The position numbers were made by a program, and so were the translations under genes. 33,490 nucleotides of DNA, taken from Methanobacteriota archaeon (GTDB lineage: Archaea; Thermoplasmatota; Poseidoniia; MGIII; CG-Epi1). A model generated the notes under the pieces. The model was not told the origin of the DNA. It saw nothing but the letters and a program-made list of their open reading frames with translations, and searched no databases. The stretch is taken from assembly GCA_029977605.1 (NCBI GenBank), contig JAPOKN010000005.1:1-33490 (forward strand). Direction: 5' to 3'. Below are positions 1 through 9,403 of this stretch, in pieces; the first letter of the stretch is position 1; every line of letters starts with the position of its first letter.

Positions 1-3000
1 CTTGTGAAATCAAGAAGACCTACTCTGAAGGTACCTACTGTTTCAGTTCCTGTATTTTCTACTTGGAACATGAATCTGAAGTATTCATCTTTTTCACAAG
101 GATTATTACCTGCTGGATTGTTTACACAACCTGTCTTTTTGACCCAACCTGCACCGGATTCTCCGTAGCCAGTTGCGTGAGATATGTATCTTACATCGCT
201 ACCTATTGAAAGGTCCGGTTTTGCAATAATCATCGTAGCTTGTCCATCGGAATCTCCACTTGTAAAAGTGTTATCGTAGTCAGACCATGATCGTGCATCA
301 GCTTGAATACTGTAGGTTCCTGGTGGGGCCCACTGCGCATATCCAATTGTAACATCTATGTTAACGGTCATAACTTGACCTGGACTTACGAAATTAGCTG
401 CACTAGGTTCACTCGGTTTACCTTCTACGGCATTCCAAGAAGTCTTAGTTGGATTGTTGATGTCCCAACCAGTTGGTTGTCCTACTTCGACTGTACCACT
501 TGGCCATCCAATTTGCCCATCGGAATTGATGTAAGCTGTTTGATCACCGCCAGATAAAGCATCTCTGCCATTACCCCATGAACCGCTGATCGGCTTAACT
601 GCAACGTAGGTTTCTCTTCCTGTTTGAAGAACCGAATCCATGATTGCCATAGTTCCGTCAAACAATTCAACGAATGAATTGTCTGGAGCTGTAAGAACAA
701 AGTCTACTACTCCTGAATCAGATGAAGCTCCAAAATTGTTGACCTTCACAGTGTAAGTTCGACTTACTGTATCACCTGTAAGTGATGAAGGCTCACCATT
801 CTGTGTCTTTGGAGAAATATCTTTCAAATCAACAGAGTAATCATCCAAACCAAAAACTGATGGATAATAAGCTTTGAACATTCCTGAGGAACCTGGACCT
901 GATGAAGAACCGGTCAAACGAATTTGCATTTCGCTTCCGATATATGCATCTTGAAGACTTCCTGATCCATCTCCTAGTTGCTCTACTGCACCTAAGTCAG
1001 CGAAGAATGTTTGTGCAGTTGAATTATCGAATGCACTACTTCCTTCCCAATACATTGGTAATTGAGTGTAATTTGCAGAAGGTATAGAGTATAATGTAGA
1101 CAACTGGTCTGTTGATCTCCATTTTATATCATACCAAGGTCCGCTGTTACCAGATCTGACTTGTGCCTTAACACTTGCATCAACCAATTCGTATTCTGCT
1201 TCAACAACCAAGAATGGCTTGCTGTTCCAAACTGTAAAGAATTCTGATGTTAAAGAACCATCTTCAGAACCATCCCAGATGTATGAACCTGAGCTCCATC
1301 CGTCACCCATTGACCATTGGTCACCGGTTAACAATGCTGCTCCCAAAACTAAAGTTATAGTTCGGAAGTTCTTTGCTCGGCTCTCATCAGGAACCTGTAC
1401 ATCATCATCTCTTAATGCTTGAATGTGCATTCTGTAAATACCTGGACCAAGATCTGAACCCCACTTCCAATCAGCTCCTGCAGTACTTGGATCAACAGTG
1501 AATTCTTCACCTTTAGCTAGAGCGCCTGGTATTGTGAAGAAATTGAAAGTTCTATCGGTAGGCCAAACTCGTAGACCATTAGAATCTGTGATTCTAGCGG
1601 CTACTGTGACTCCACTCTGCTCTTCAAGACCTATTCCTCTAACAGTTACAGATAATTCATGTTCTTCGCCAGAAGCGGAGTATCTAACTGTGTCTACATT
1701 AACAATATCGATATTGTTCCTGTACTCGTTACCGATGACAGCTAAGTCGTCTATCAAGACACCTTGTCCACCGCCATTAGCAGTTACAACTCTGAAATCA
1801 ATCCAAGTCTGGTAACCTTCAAAGGCTTCAAGACTTAGTTCTTCCATTTGCCATGTTGTTTTATCCTCACTGAACATTGGGCAGCTGCAGTCATTTTCAT
1901 AGGTCTTAATTACAGTCCAAGTTTCACTTCCACCTATTTTTTGTGAACTGTCAAAGTCTGTAGATGCTCTAACTTCAAGTCTGTCACCTGATCCTAAGTC
2001 CCACTTGATTGCATACATAATTAATGGTTTGAAAGCTGCTCTCAAGTCAACATTAACATCTGGTTGCCATTTGCTGCCTTCTCCATCTCTATCGTATTCA
2101 TCTTGAGTAATGAAACTGTCATCTCTACCAGCAACTGTGTTTGGTACTTCAGAGTTGTGCGTTCCTTCCTCAGCATATTGCAGAACATATTGTCCACTGT
2201 ATGCATAATTTTGAACAGTATCAATCAACCATCTATTTAGATCACTACCTGTATCTAATCTTCCAACCTCAATATAATTGTAATCTTCTCTGTCGCCTGT
2301 ATCAAAATCATCGGAGAAGAAATTATCAAATACACGGAATGATACTGTTTTAGAGTTATTCCATGGGAAGAAATCTTTACCTGCCGGAACAAGAACTTCC
2401 ACAGTTATGTAGTAAGTGTTAGCCCCAGGACACTGAAATTCAGAGAAAAGTTCTTTTTGATCAGAATTCTGAGTTATATCTCCGTAAATCGAGTTACCGG
2501 CTAATTGTTGAATAACTGGTTCTGTGACATCCAAGAAATCAGATTTATCTTCACCTTGTAAATTTTCAACTGTAAATTTGACTGGTAAGTTTGGCCATGA
2601 AGACTCTCCAGCATTGATTATTGTAGCATTAATCTCTCTCCAGAGTGAATCTCCGCCATCTTTTACTTCAAAATCTTTATCTACAGTAATATCGCCGACT
2701 GCCACATCACGAGTGATTTTCTCTGTTCCTCTGAAAACTATCTCGTCAATGAACCAACCAGCGTATGGTCTACTGCCTTCTGTGTTTTGATCACTGTCTG
2801 CATCAGCTTGAATTCTGAAATAAACTGAATCTGTATCATCACTACCGTAATAAGTATCACTTAGAACATATCCTTGATACTTTTGGTTTGAACCGCCCCA
2901 TAGATACCAGGATCCTTCACCAGGACAGAAACCAGAATAACTGATTAAATTTGTCCAAGTTGTTCCATCTTTGGATATTTGCATTCTGAAGTAATCTCCA

Positions 3001-4940
3001 GATTCCATACAACCTGTGAATAACATACCAATTACTACCTCTTCCATAGCACTCAAGTCAAGTGCTGGAGATACGAAAACATCGTCCTGATTAGGTTGCA
3101 TTGTGAATTTTGGACAGTTTGAATCACTCATTGAATCATCACCCCAGTCACAAATTGCTGGATTTGCGTTAGTTTTGTACCAACCATTTGTGTTGAACAT
3201 TGCTAAAGCAGATTTACCTTCATGATAAACTGAATTTACTGTTTTGTTAACGGTATTTCCTGCAGCCGTACATGTATCTTCATCATTGTCGAAGTAACCA
3301 CACCCATCAGCATCCCAGTCGTAACTACCTGTTCTGTGCATGTTAACTCCATCATAACTGCTAGCACCATTATCTGTTGTATCTGATATAGTTCCAGCAA
3401 TACCAATTTCATCTTCAGGTGCTTCCATTGTTTCAATCCATTTACCTACTCCAATTTCAGCTTGAACGAAGTTGTTTGGTGCACCTTGATCACCAGTGTG
3501 AACCACTTCAGCAGTCAAAACATCCATACCTGCACTAGTGAAAAGAACGTGACGAGCCTTGTTTGGATCAAGACCATCGTATATTCTTTGATATCTATCA
3601 TTTGTTTTATTAAATGTAAATACTATACTGTCACCATTTTGAATTGAATCCTCAATGTGCATAGGATGGCCTTCAGGGAAAGCACGTGTATCAAATGTGC
3701 TATCGAACAAAATCTGACCAAACTGATTCTTCAATTTCAAGTGTACTGCTGTACTACTTTGTGGTAACATTCCATAATTTGTTACTGTAATTCCTATATC
3801 TACTGGTACCATAGATTCAACAGATCTCCAATATTGTACGTGATTTGGAATATCTACTCCTCCAATACCCATGTCTACATTCTTAGTTGATTCTTGTGTA
3901 ACTTCCATCCATGAAAGAATGGATGCAAAGAAATCTGCTCTGTCAGATCTTTTATTGAAAACTCCAATTTCATCCGCAAAGTGGAAAGCTTTGTGAGTTG
4001 CTGTAGAAGCTCCAATATCTGAAGGATACTGAACTGCATGATATTCATGCCCATCAGCTGCGCCTTTCCTTTGATCGTACCAGAACGCACCTACTGCCTC
4101 AGTTCCTGTTGGCTTAATACCACAAGGCCTGTCTAAGTAGTGAACACCTGCTGTATCTGTTGCATACTCTTTACCTTCAAAAATAGAACCTGAAACTCCT
4201 TTCATAGGGTTAGAGGTACCACCAACAATCAAATAAGAGGATGATTGAGTATCTGAGTGTAAGTATGTATTTTCAAATGTTCCCGAGTAGGCATCTACCC
4301 AATCTGTCATTTGTGTTAAAAGAATAATATTTCTGTTATCTGTACAAAAATTATCTGATCCTCCACAGTCACCATCTAGGTAATCTCCTAGAACTGAGGT
4401 TTCAGATGAACTGAATACATTTGTATTCCAACCAGAATACCAAATTACGACTTCATAATCATCAATCATTGATAATCCTGCATCACCAGATGGAAGTTCC
4501 TTGTTAACTCCTCCCCATTTACCTCCACGGTAAACATCGAATGAGTAACCGCCATCGTTCAAAGCTGTTTCAACATGTGAGGCTTCGATCCATGGACCTG
4601 ACATCCAATTTTCTGCATCGTCATCCATTAAGAAAACTTTAGCCTCACCTGGTGCTTGCCTTGCAGGTGAAAACTTACCATCCGCCATAGTTATGGCAAT
4701 TGGCATTTCCTCTCCATCTAAAGGAGCGGGATTGAATTCACTTACAATGCCTATTTCTCCTTCTGATTCGGAAACCAATGCTTCACCAAGGGTAATTCCC
4801 GAGGTTATTTCTACTTCTTCATCTACGTCATCACTTGCTGACACCATAGCAGTAAAACTGCTAAGTGAAAACAAAGCTACGACGAGAATTGCCATCATCT
4901 TCCCATAAAAGGAACTTGATTTTGATACGTTTGTATTCAT
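1..4940 (-). CDS. Giant exported multidomain surface protein, partial (C-terminus beyond left edge)
   Basis: Own minus-strand translation from ATG at 4940-4938: MNTNVSKSSSFYGKMMAILVVALFSLSSFTAMVSASDDVDEE..., a Sec-like signal peptide. The stretches I translated stay open in this frame to base 1 (e.g. KVFLMDDDAENWMSGPWIEASHVETAL..., ...FRVGLLDF). CARDB-like and MAM/jelly-roll-like segments are judged by eye. Not in the ORF track because there is no stop inside the window. Confidence 0.88.
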   Translation of the reverse strand, partial: MNTNVSKSSSFYGKMMAILVVALFSLSSFTAMVSASDDVDEEVEITSGITLGEALVSESEGEIGIVSEFNPAPLDGEEMPIAITMADGKFSPARQAPGEAKVFLMDDDAENWMSGPWIEASHVETALNDGGYSFDVYRGGKWGGVNKELPSGDAGLSMIDDYEVVIWYSGWNTNVFSSSETSVLGDYLDGDCGGSDNFCTDNRNIILLTQMTDWVDAYSGTFENTYLHSDTQSSSYLIVGGTSNPMKGVSGSIFEGKEYATDTAGVHYLDRPCGIKPTGTEAVGAFWYDQRKGAADGHEYHAVQYPSDIGASTATHKAFHFADEIGVFNKRSDRADFFASILSWMEVTQESTKNVDMGIGGVDIPNHVQYWRSVESMVPVDIGITVTNYGMLPQSSTAVHLKLKNQFGQILFDSTFDTRAFPEGHPMHIEDSIQNGDSIVFTFNKTNDRYQRIYDGLDPNKARHVLFTSAGMDVLTAEVVHTGDQGAPNNFVQAEIGVGKWIETMEAPEDEIGIAGTISDTTDNGASSYDGVNMHRTGSYDWDADGCGYFDNDEDTCTAAGNTVNKTVNSVYHEGKSALAMFNTNGWYKTNANPAICDWGDDSMSDSNCPKFTMQPNQDDVFVSPALDLSAMEEVVIGMLFTGCMESGDYFRMQISKDGTTWTNLISYSGFCPGEGSWYLWGGSNQKYQGYVLSDTYYGSDDTDSVYFRIQADADSDQNTEGSRPYAGWFIDEIVFRGTEKITRDVAVGDITVDKDFEVKDGGDSLWREINATIINAGESSWPNLPVKFTVENLQGEDKSDFLDVTEPVIQQLAGNSIYGDITQNSDQKELFSEFQCPGANTYYITVEVLVPAGKDFFPWNNSKTVSFRVFDNFFSDDFDTGDREDYNYIEVGRLDTGSDLNRWLIDTVQNYAYSGQYVLQYAEEGTHNSEVPNTVAGRDDSFITQDEYDRDGEGSKWQPDVNVDLRAAFKPLIMYAIKWDLGSGDRLEVRASTDFDSSQKIGGSETWTVIKTYENDCSCPMFSEDKTTWQMEELSLEAFEGYQTWIDFRVVTANGGGQGVLIDDLAVIGNEYRNNIDIVNVDTVRYSASGEEHELSVTVRGIGLEEQSGVTVAARITDSNGLRVWPTDRTFNFFTIPGALAKGEEFTVDPSTAGADWKWGSDLGPGIYRMHIQALRDDDVQVPDESRAKNFRTITLVLGAALLTGDQWSMGDGWSSGSYIWDGSEDGSLTSEFFTVWNSKPFLVVEAEYELVDASVKAQVRSGNSGPWYDIKWRSTDQLSTLYSIPSANYTQLPMYWEGSSAFDNSTAQTFFADLGAVEQLGDGSGSLQDAYIGSEMQIRLTGSSSGPGSSGMFKAYYPSVFGLDDYSVDLKDISPKTQNGEPSSLTGDTVSRTYTVKVNNFGASSDSGVVDFVLTAPDNSFVELFDGTMAIMDSVLQTGRETYVAVKPISGSWGNGRDALSGGDQTAYINSDGQIGWPSGTVEVGQPTGWDINNPTKTSWNAVEGKPSEPSAANFVSPGQVMTVNIDVTIGYAQWAPPGTYSIQADARSWSDYDNTFTSGDSDGQATMIIAKPDLSIGSDVRYISHATGYGESGAGWVKKTGCVNNPAGNNPCEKDEYFRFMFQVENTGTETVGTFRVGLLDFT

Positions 4941-4968
4941 TTTTTGCACACCTTCGCGTTTTGTCCTA

Positions 4969-4999
4969 TTACCGTAGTACCATTACAGTAAACGGTTAC
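4969..4999. promoter_or_regulatory. Candidate operator cluster with TTACNGTAA motifs upstream of the giant surface protein
   Basis: TTACCGTAG (4969-4977), TTACAGTAA (4983-4991) and GTAAACGGTTAC (4988-4999). Confidence 0.35.
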
Positions 5000-5081
5000 A
5001 TACCATTGACAAGGCCTTAATAAAAGAATACCCAGTTTTTGAATAACTAATATAAAAACTTACTGGTTTGTATTTTGGACA

Positions 5082-6065
5082 TTAAATTAAATTTCTCCGT
5101 ATATCAAACACAAAAAGTGACGATGAAGGAGAGTATGCGTGGACTTCTCTTTTAGCTATGCATTCGAACTCTTCTACTAAATGTTCTGATAATTGAAAAG
5201 TTCCATCTTTTGGACAAATAATGTAAAAATGAATCATTCCCATTTCAGCAACTAAAGTCATCGCTTTATCCAAAAAAGGTAAACAATTAGTAGGATTATT
5301 CAAAATTATTCTATCAAACTTTTGCTCTCCAAAGTCATAATCTTCAAATTTTGAACTGAAAAAACTGTAATGTTTTTCATCTATCCCATTACGATTGAAA
5401 TTTTTCAAGGCCCAATTCATTGCTTCAGGGTTAGAATCTAGAGATGTTACTTTACACCCTTTCATTGCCATTGAAATTGAAAAAGGAGCTACTCCTGCAA
5501 AGGCATCAAGCACATTTTCGTGATTATTCACATGTGAAGATAACCTTTCCCTTTCAGTAGCTAATCTAGGTGAAAAATATACTTTAGAGATATCTGCCTC
5601 AAATTTCATACCATTTTCTTTATGGACTGAAATAAAATTATTATCTCCTGAAATCACTCTTAAGTCTCTTATTCTAAATTCTCCATGAACTCCTAAATCA
5701 ATACAAACTGTTTTGATATTTTTATGAGATAAAAGCAGAGCTTCAGCAATTTGCTTCTCATAGACTTCTGAGTCGCTTGGAAGCCTTAGTATTGCGATAT
5801 CTCCAAATATATCAAATGATCTTGGGGCAATACTTCTAATTTTCTCATCAAGATTAATCCTGTAATCTCTTGATTTCTTATTTTGTACTGTACCTTTACA
5901 AATAACAATCTTGCCCTCAAATGGAACTGAATCTTGATTTAATGGCCACAGTACAGAATTATCTTTCTTTATTGGCAAATAACCCTCGTTCAAAAAACCC
6001 TTATCTTTTAAAAATGCTTTAGCTTCTTCTGCCTTATTATTAGCAACTTTTAAGTGACTAATCAA
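5082..6065 (-). CDS. Trm5/TYW2-family class I SAM-dependent tRNA methyltransferase
   Basis: VYFSPRLATERERLSSHVNNHENVLDAFAGVAPFSISMAMKGCKVTSLDSNPEAMNWALKNFNRNGI matches the Trm5-type SPRLATERER and SAM-binding motifs. Confidence 0.82.
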   Translation of the reverse strand: MISHLKVANNKAEEAKAFLKDKGFLNEGYLPIKKDNSVLWPLNQDSVPFEGKIVICKGTVQNKKSRDYRINLDEKIRSIAPRSFDIFGDIAILRLPSDSEVYEKQIAEALLLSHKNIKTVCIDLGVHGEFRIRDLRVISGDNNFISVHKENGMKFEADISKVYFSPRLATERERLSSHVNNHENVLDAFAGVAPFSISMAMKGCKVTSLDSNPEAMNWALKNFNRNGIDEKHYSFFSSKFEDYDFGEQKFDRIILNNPTNCLPFLDKAMTLVAEMGMIHFYIICPKDGTFQLSEHLVEEFECIAKREVHAYSPSSSLFVFDIRRNLI

Positions 6066-6435
6066 GAGAATTCTTGTAAGAGTCAGAGTCCAGCAATGCA
6101 GACCTATCTTCTGAAGGTTTCATTAAAACCATCCATCCTGAGCCATAAGGAGATTCGTTAACTAATTCTGGAGATTCTTCTAATTTTTCATTTATAGCCA
6201 GAATCTTGCCTGAAATAGGTGCATAAATGTCGCTAGCTGCCTTGACTGATTCAGCTACGGCCATAACTTCGCCTCTTTGGTATTCATCTCCTACGTTAGG
6301 CAATTCTACAAAAACAACATCAGAAAGTGAATCCTGAGCATAGTCAGTTATTCCCACTTTTACTCCATCTCCTTCGTCAGGACCAACCCATTCGTGATCT
6401 TCAGTGTAGCCTAAATTATCAGGTATTTCGCTCAT
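6058..6435 (-). CDS. gcvH: Glycine cleavage system H protein
   Basis: LGYTEDHEWV... and the lipoylation motif ESVKAASDIYAPISGKILAIN. Confidence 0.95.
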   Translation of the reverse strand: MSEIPDNLGYTEDHEWVGPDEGDGVKVGITDYAQDSLSDVVFVELPNVGDEYQRGEVMAVAESVKAASDIYAPISGKILAINEKLEESPELVNESPYGSGWMVLMKPSEDRSALLDSDSYKNSLD

Positions 6436-7466
6436 AAGAATGGAGTCTGAATGACACGCCCTTTTAATTGTTTATTACGTATTGATACGTTAACCGTAGT
6501 ACCAATTGGTAAATCTAAATATGAGAGTCCAATCCCTCTCTTTAGTATTGGTGACAATGAACCGCTAGTAAGTTCTGATATTTTTTCCCCTTCCAAAAAA
6601 ACTTGCAACCCTGGTCGCAAAACTCCACGCTCTTCAAGTAAAATCCCACTCAAAGATTTGTACCCTGCCTTTTTTTGTGCTAAAAGTTTTTCCTTACCTA
6701 TAAAATCGTGATTCCAATCAATAACCCATGAGTAACCAGATTCAAGTGTTGTTTGCGAACCGTTAAAATCGGTTCCTGACAAAAGATATCCCTTCTCAAG
6801 TCTGAGAGTATCCCTAGCTCCAAGCCCTACAGGTATAGCTCCCATTTCTAGGAATGATTCCCAAATTCTTTGACTTTCAGATATTGGCCCCATTATCTCA
6901 TATCCTTTTTCACCAGTGTAACCAGTTCCACTAATTATCAAATTATCTGATTCAATCAACTTAAAAGGCGTAATTGACAAATTAAAATATTGACGTAAAA
7001 GTCTAAGTGATTCTGGACCTTGAACTGCAAGACAGAAAAACTCATCTGATTTGTTATGAACATTGACTTCAAAATTGGAAGAATTAAGATTTAACCAGTC
7101 AAAAACTTTAGAAATCATAGAGGCGTTAGGTACCAACATGTAATCTTGACTACTAAATGTGTAAACTATAGTGTCATCAATTATTTGCCCCTCATTATCA
7201 AGGATATGACAATAGCGACAATCTCCACCTGATAATTTGTTTACGTCCCAGGTAGTAACATAAGACAAAAACGAAGATGCATCTTTTCCTGAAACAAAAA
7301 TTTGGCCCATGTGCGAAACATCAAAAATGCCTACTCTCTCTCTTACCGCATTGTGCTCAGAAACTATGCTAGTGTACTGAATTGGCATATTCCAACCTGC
7401 AAAATCTACCATCTTTGCACCGAGTCTAACGTGATTGTCATGCAGACAAGTTTGAGATAAAGGCAT
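6432..7466 (-). CDS. gcvT: Glycine cleavage system T protein (aminomethyltransferase)
   Basis: MVDFAGWNMPIQYTSIVSEHNAVRERVGIFDVSHMGQI..., GARDTLRLEKGYLLSGTDF; overlaps gcvH by ATGA. Confidence 0.95.
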   Translation of the reverse strand: MPLSQTCLHDNHVRLGAKMVDFAGWNMPIQYTSIVSEHNAVRERVGIFDVSHMGQIFVSGKDASSFLSYVTTWDVNKLSGGDCRYCHILDNEGQIIDDTIVYTFSSQDYMLVPNASMISKVFDWLNLNSSNFEVNVHNKSDEFFCLAVQGPESLRLLRQYFNLSITPFKLIESDNLIISGTGYTGEKGYEIMGPISESQRIWESFLEMGAIPVGLGARDTLRLEKGYLLSGTDFNGSQTTLESGYSWVIDWNHDFIGKEKLLAQKKAGYKSLSGILLEERGVLRPGLQVFLEGEKISELTSGSLSPILKRGIGLSYLDLPIGTTVNVSIRNKQLKGRVIQTPFL

Positions 7467-7539
7467 AAGGATTCAATAGAGTGGACTGAATAAGAGCTGG
7501 GGCGGCAATCTTATTATAGGAACTCTTGTCGATAGAAAC

Positions 7540-7956
7540 GTGACGAACGATAGTGAAGAGACTGAAGCAGTTGAAGAATCTACTGATGAAGAAGAGAAAA
7601 AACCGGATACAAATAAAAATAAGAAAAATAAGAAGAATAAAAAAAATACCCCCGAACCAACTGAAAATATTAGAGTTACTCTTCCCTATAAACCCAAAGG
7701 TGAGATGTTTGCAGTTGCTGAAACTTTTCAAGGAGGGTCAAGGCTCCAATTAATTTGTGAAGATGGAAAAAGGAGAATGGGGAGGATACCCGGAAAGTTA
7801 AGAAGAAGAATGTGGGTTCGAGAAAATGATTTACTAATAGTCGTACCTTGGTCATTTCAAGATACTAAAGCTGATGTTAAATTTAGATATACTCCTACTC
7901 AGACCTCAAATCTTAAAAGAAAAGGTAAAATACCTGAAATTTTAGACATATACTAA
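7540..7956 (+). CDS. eif1A: Translation initiation factor aIF-1A with acidic/Lys-Asn-rich N-terminal extension
   Basis: S1/OB core PKGEMFAVAETFQGGSRLQLICEDGKRRMGRIPGKLRRRMWVRENDLLIVVPW; GTG start. Confidence 0.92.
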   Translation: MTNDSEETEAVEESTDEEEKKPDTNKNKKNKKNKKNTPEPTENIRVTLPYKPKGEMFAVAETFQGGSRLQLICEDGKRRMGRIPGKLRRRMWVRENDLLIVVPWSFQDTKADVKFRYTPTQTSNLKRKGKIPEILDIY

Positions 7957-7959
7957 TAG

Positions 7960-8700
7960 ATGCAAGGTCGAACCGAAAAACTTGACAGAGCCTTAGGAAA
8001 TATAAATGCAAACTTTGGACAAGATTGGAAAAAAACAATTGATGATGTATTCGACGAAGTTACATTAAGGAACTTACAACAGTTGATCAGTCAAGGCGTA
8101 ATTAGCACTATAGAGAATGTAATCGCCACTGGTAAAGAGGGTAATGTTTTTAGGGCTAAAACAATTAATGGTGAGAACAGAGCTGTTAAAATATACCGAA
8201 TTAATACAGCTACCTTTCGAAAATTAGAAAAATATATAGAGGGTGATAGTAGATTTAAGAATAGTGGAAACAGCCCAAGAGAAAGAATTTTTACATGGGC
8301 ACAAAAAGAATACAAAAATTTACATTCAATGAAAGCTGCGGGAACAATGGTACCAAAACCTTATCACGTGCATAAAAATATAGTAATAATGCAATATATT
8401 GGTTGGAGATTTAGACCTTATCCTACAATAAGAGAATTGCCACCTGAAGAACCTGTAAAATTTTTAAATAAATTAAAAAAATCTGTCAAAGCTTATAGAA
8501 AACAAAAGCTTTCACATGGAGATTTAAGCGAATATAACATACTGAACAGAAGAGAGGAGCCTTTCATTATAGATGTAGGACAAGCTGTTCCGGAAAGCCA
8601 TCCCCTTTATTCTAAGTTACACCAAAGAGATATGAAAAATCTACATCGTTTTTGGAAAAAATATATACCTGATTTGAAAGAAGAGGAATTCAATATATGA
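7960..8700 (+). CDS. rio1: RIO1-type serine protein kinase
   Basis: STIENVIATGKEGNVFRAKT, catalytic LSHGDLSEYNIL and FIIDVGQAV motifs. Confidence 0.93.
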   Translation: MQGRTEKLDRALGNINANFGQDWKKTIDDVFDEVTLRNLQQLISQGVISTIENVIATGKEGNVFRAKTINGENRAVKIYRINTATFRKLEKYIEGDSRFKNSGNSPRERIFTWAQKEYKNLHSMKAAGTMVPKPYHVHKNIVIMQYIGWRFRPYPTIRELPPEEPVKFLNKLKKSVKAYRKQKLSHGDLSEYNILNRREEPFIIDVGQAVPESHPLYSKLHQRDMKNLHRFWKKYIPDLKEEEFNI

Positions 8701-9218
8701 AATATGTCCGAATTCCTGCATCAAGGGTTGGAGCGTTGATTGGTCCCGGCGGAAAGACTAAAAGGAAATTAGAAGAATTGAGTGGATGTGATATTTCTAT
8801 TGATTCTGATGAGGGGCTTTTTGAGATAATAAAAGGAAATGAAAAAGATGCTCTAAAGAATTTACAAGTGATAAATACCGCTAAAGCAATTGGAAGAGGA
8901 TTTAGTCCTGAAATTGCGTACCAGCTACTTGAAATGGAATATTACTTCGAAATTGTTGATATTAGGGACTATGTAGGTAGATCAAAAAAGAGACTTGGTA
9001 CTGTAAGAGGACGACTAATTGGAAGGGGAGGAAAAACTAGGCACATTATAGAGGATATGACTGGTTGCAATCTTGCAATTCAGGGACATACTGTTTGCAT
9101 TATTTCGGACTTGGAAGGTTTAGAGGCTGCTAAAGTAGCAATCTCTATGGTATTATCAGGTTCTGAGCACGGTTCAGTATACAAATATTTAGAAAGTTTT
9201 AGAAGAAGATTGCATTAA
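8697..9218 (+). CDS. KH-domain RNA-binding protein (archaeal Pno1/Dim2-like)
   Basis: Two KH-type segments: RVGALIGPGGKTKRKLEELSGCDISID and GTVRGRLIGRGGKTRHIIEDMTGCNLAI; overlaps rio1 by ATGA. Confidence 0.9.
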   Translation: MKYVRIPASRVGALIGPGGKTKRKLEELSGCDISIDSDEGLFEIIKGNEKDALKNLQVINTAKAIGRGFSPEIAYQLLEMEYYFEIVDIRDYVGRSKKRLGTVRGRLIGRGGKTRHIIEDMTGCNLAIQGHTVCIISDLEGLEAAKVAISMVLSGSEHGSVYKYLESFRRRLH

Positions 9219-9403
9219 ATTTTTTGGGTGTTTGATAAAGGTTACGACTTAATTTTATATATTTGCCCTTTGTGCGCGAAATATAATTTTTGCAGATTAA
9301 CTGTAATAATGACGCGATGTGAAATAATGAAAACAGAAATGTATACGAAAGAAAATCAATATGCAAGCTATAGCGATATCTACAGCCTAAACGGAGGAAA
9401 ACA

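Noticed and set aside
303-4908. Numerous small ORFs on both strands at the left end (e.g. 303-557, 1498-1815, 3875-4090, 4693-4908)
   Set aside because: All are out-of-frame or antisense to the continuous minus-strand giant ORF.
7438-7731. 97-aa minus-strand ORF
   Set aside because: Antisense to aIF1A and the gcvT start; Phe/Ile-rich mirror of the Lys/Asn repeat.
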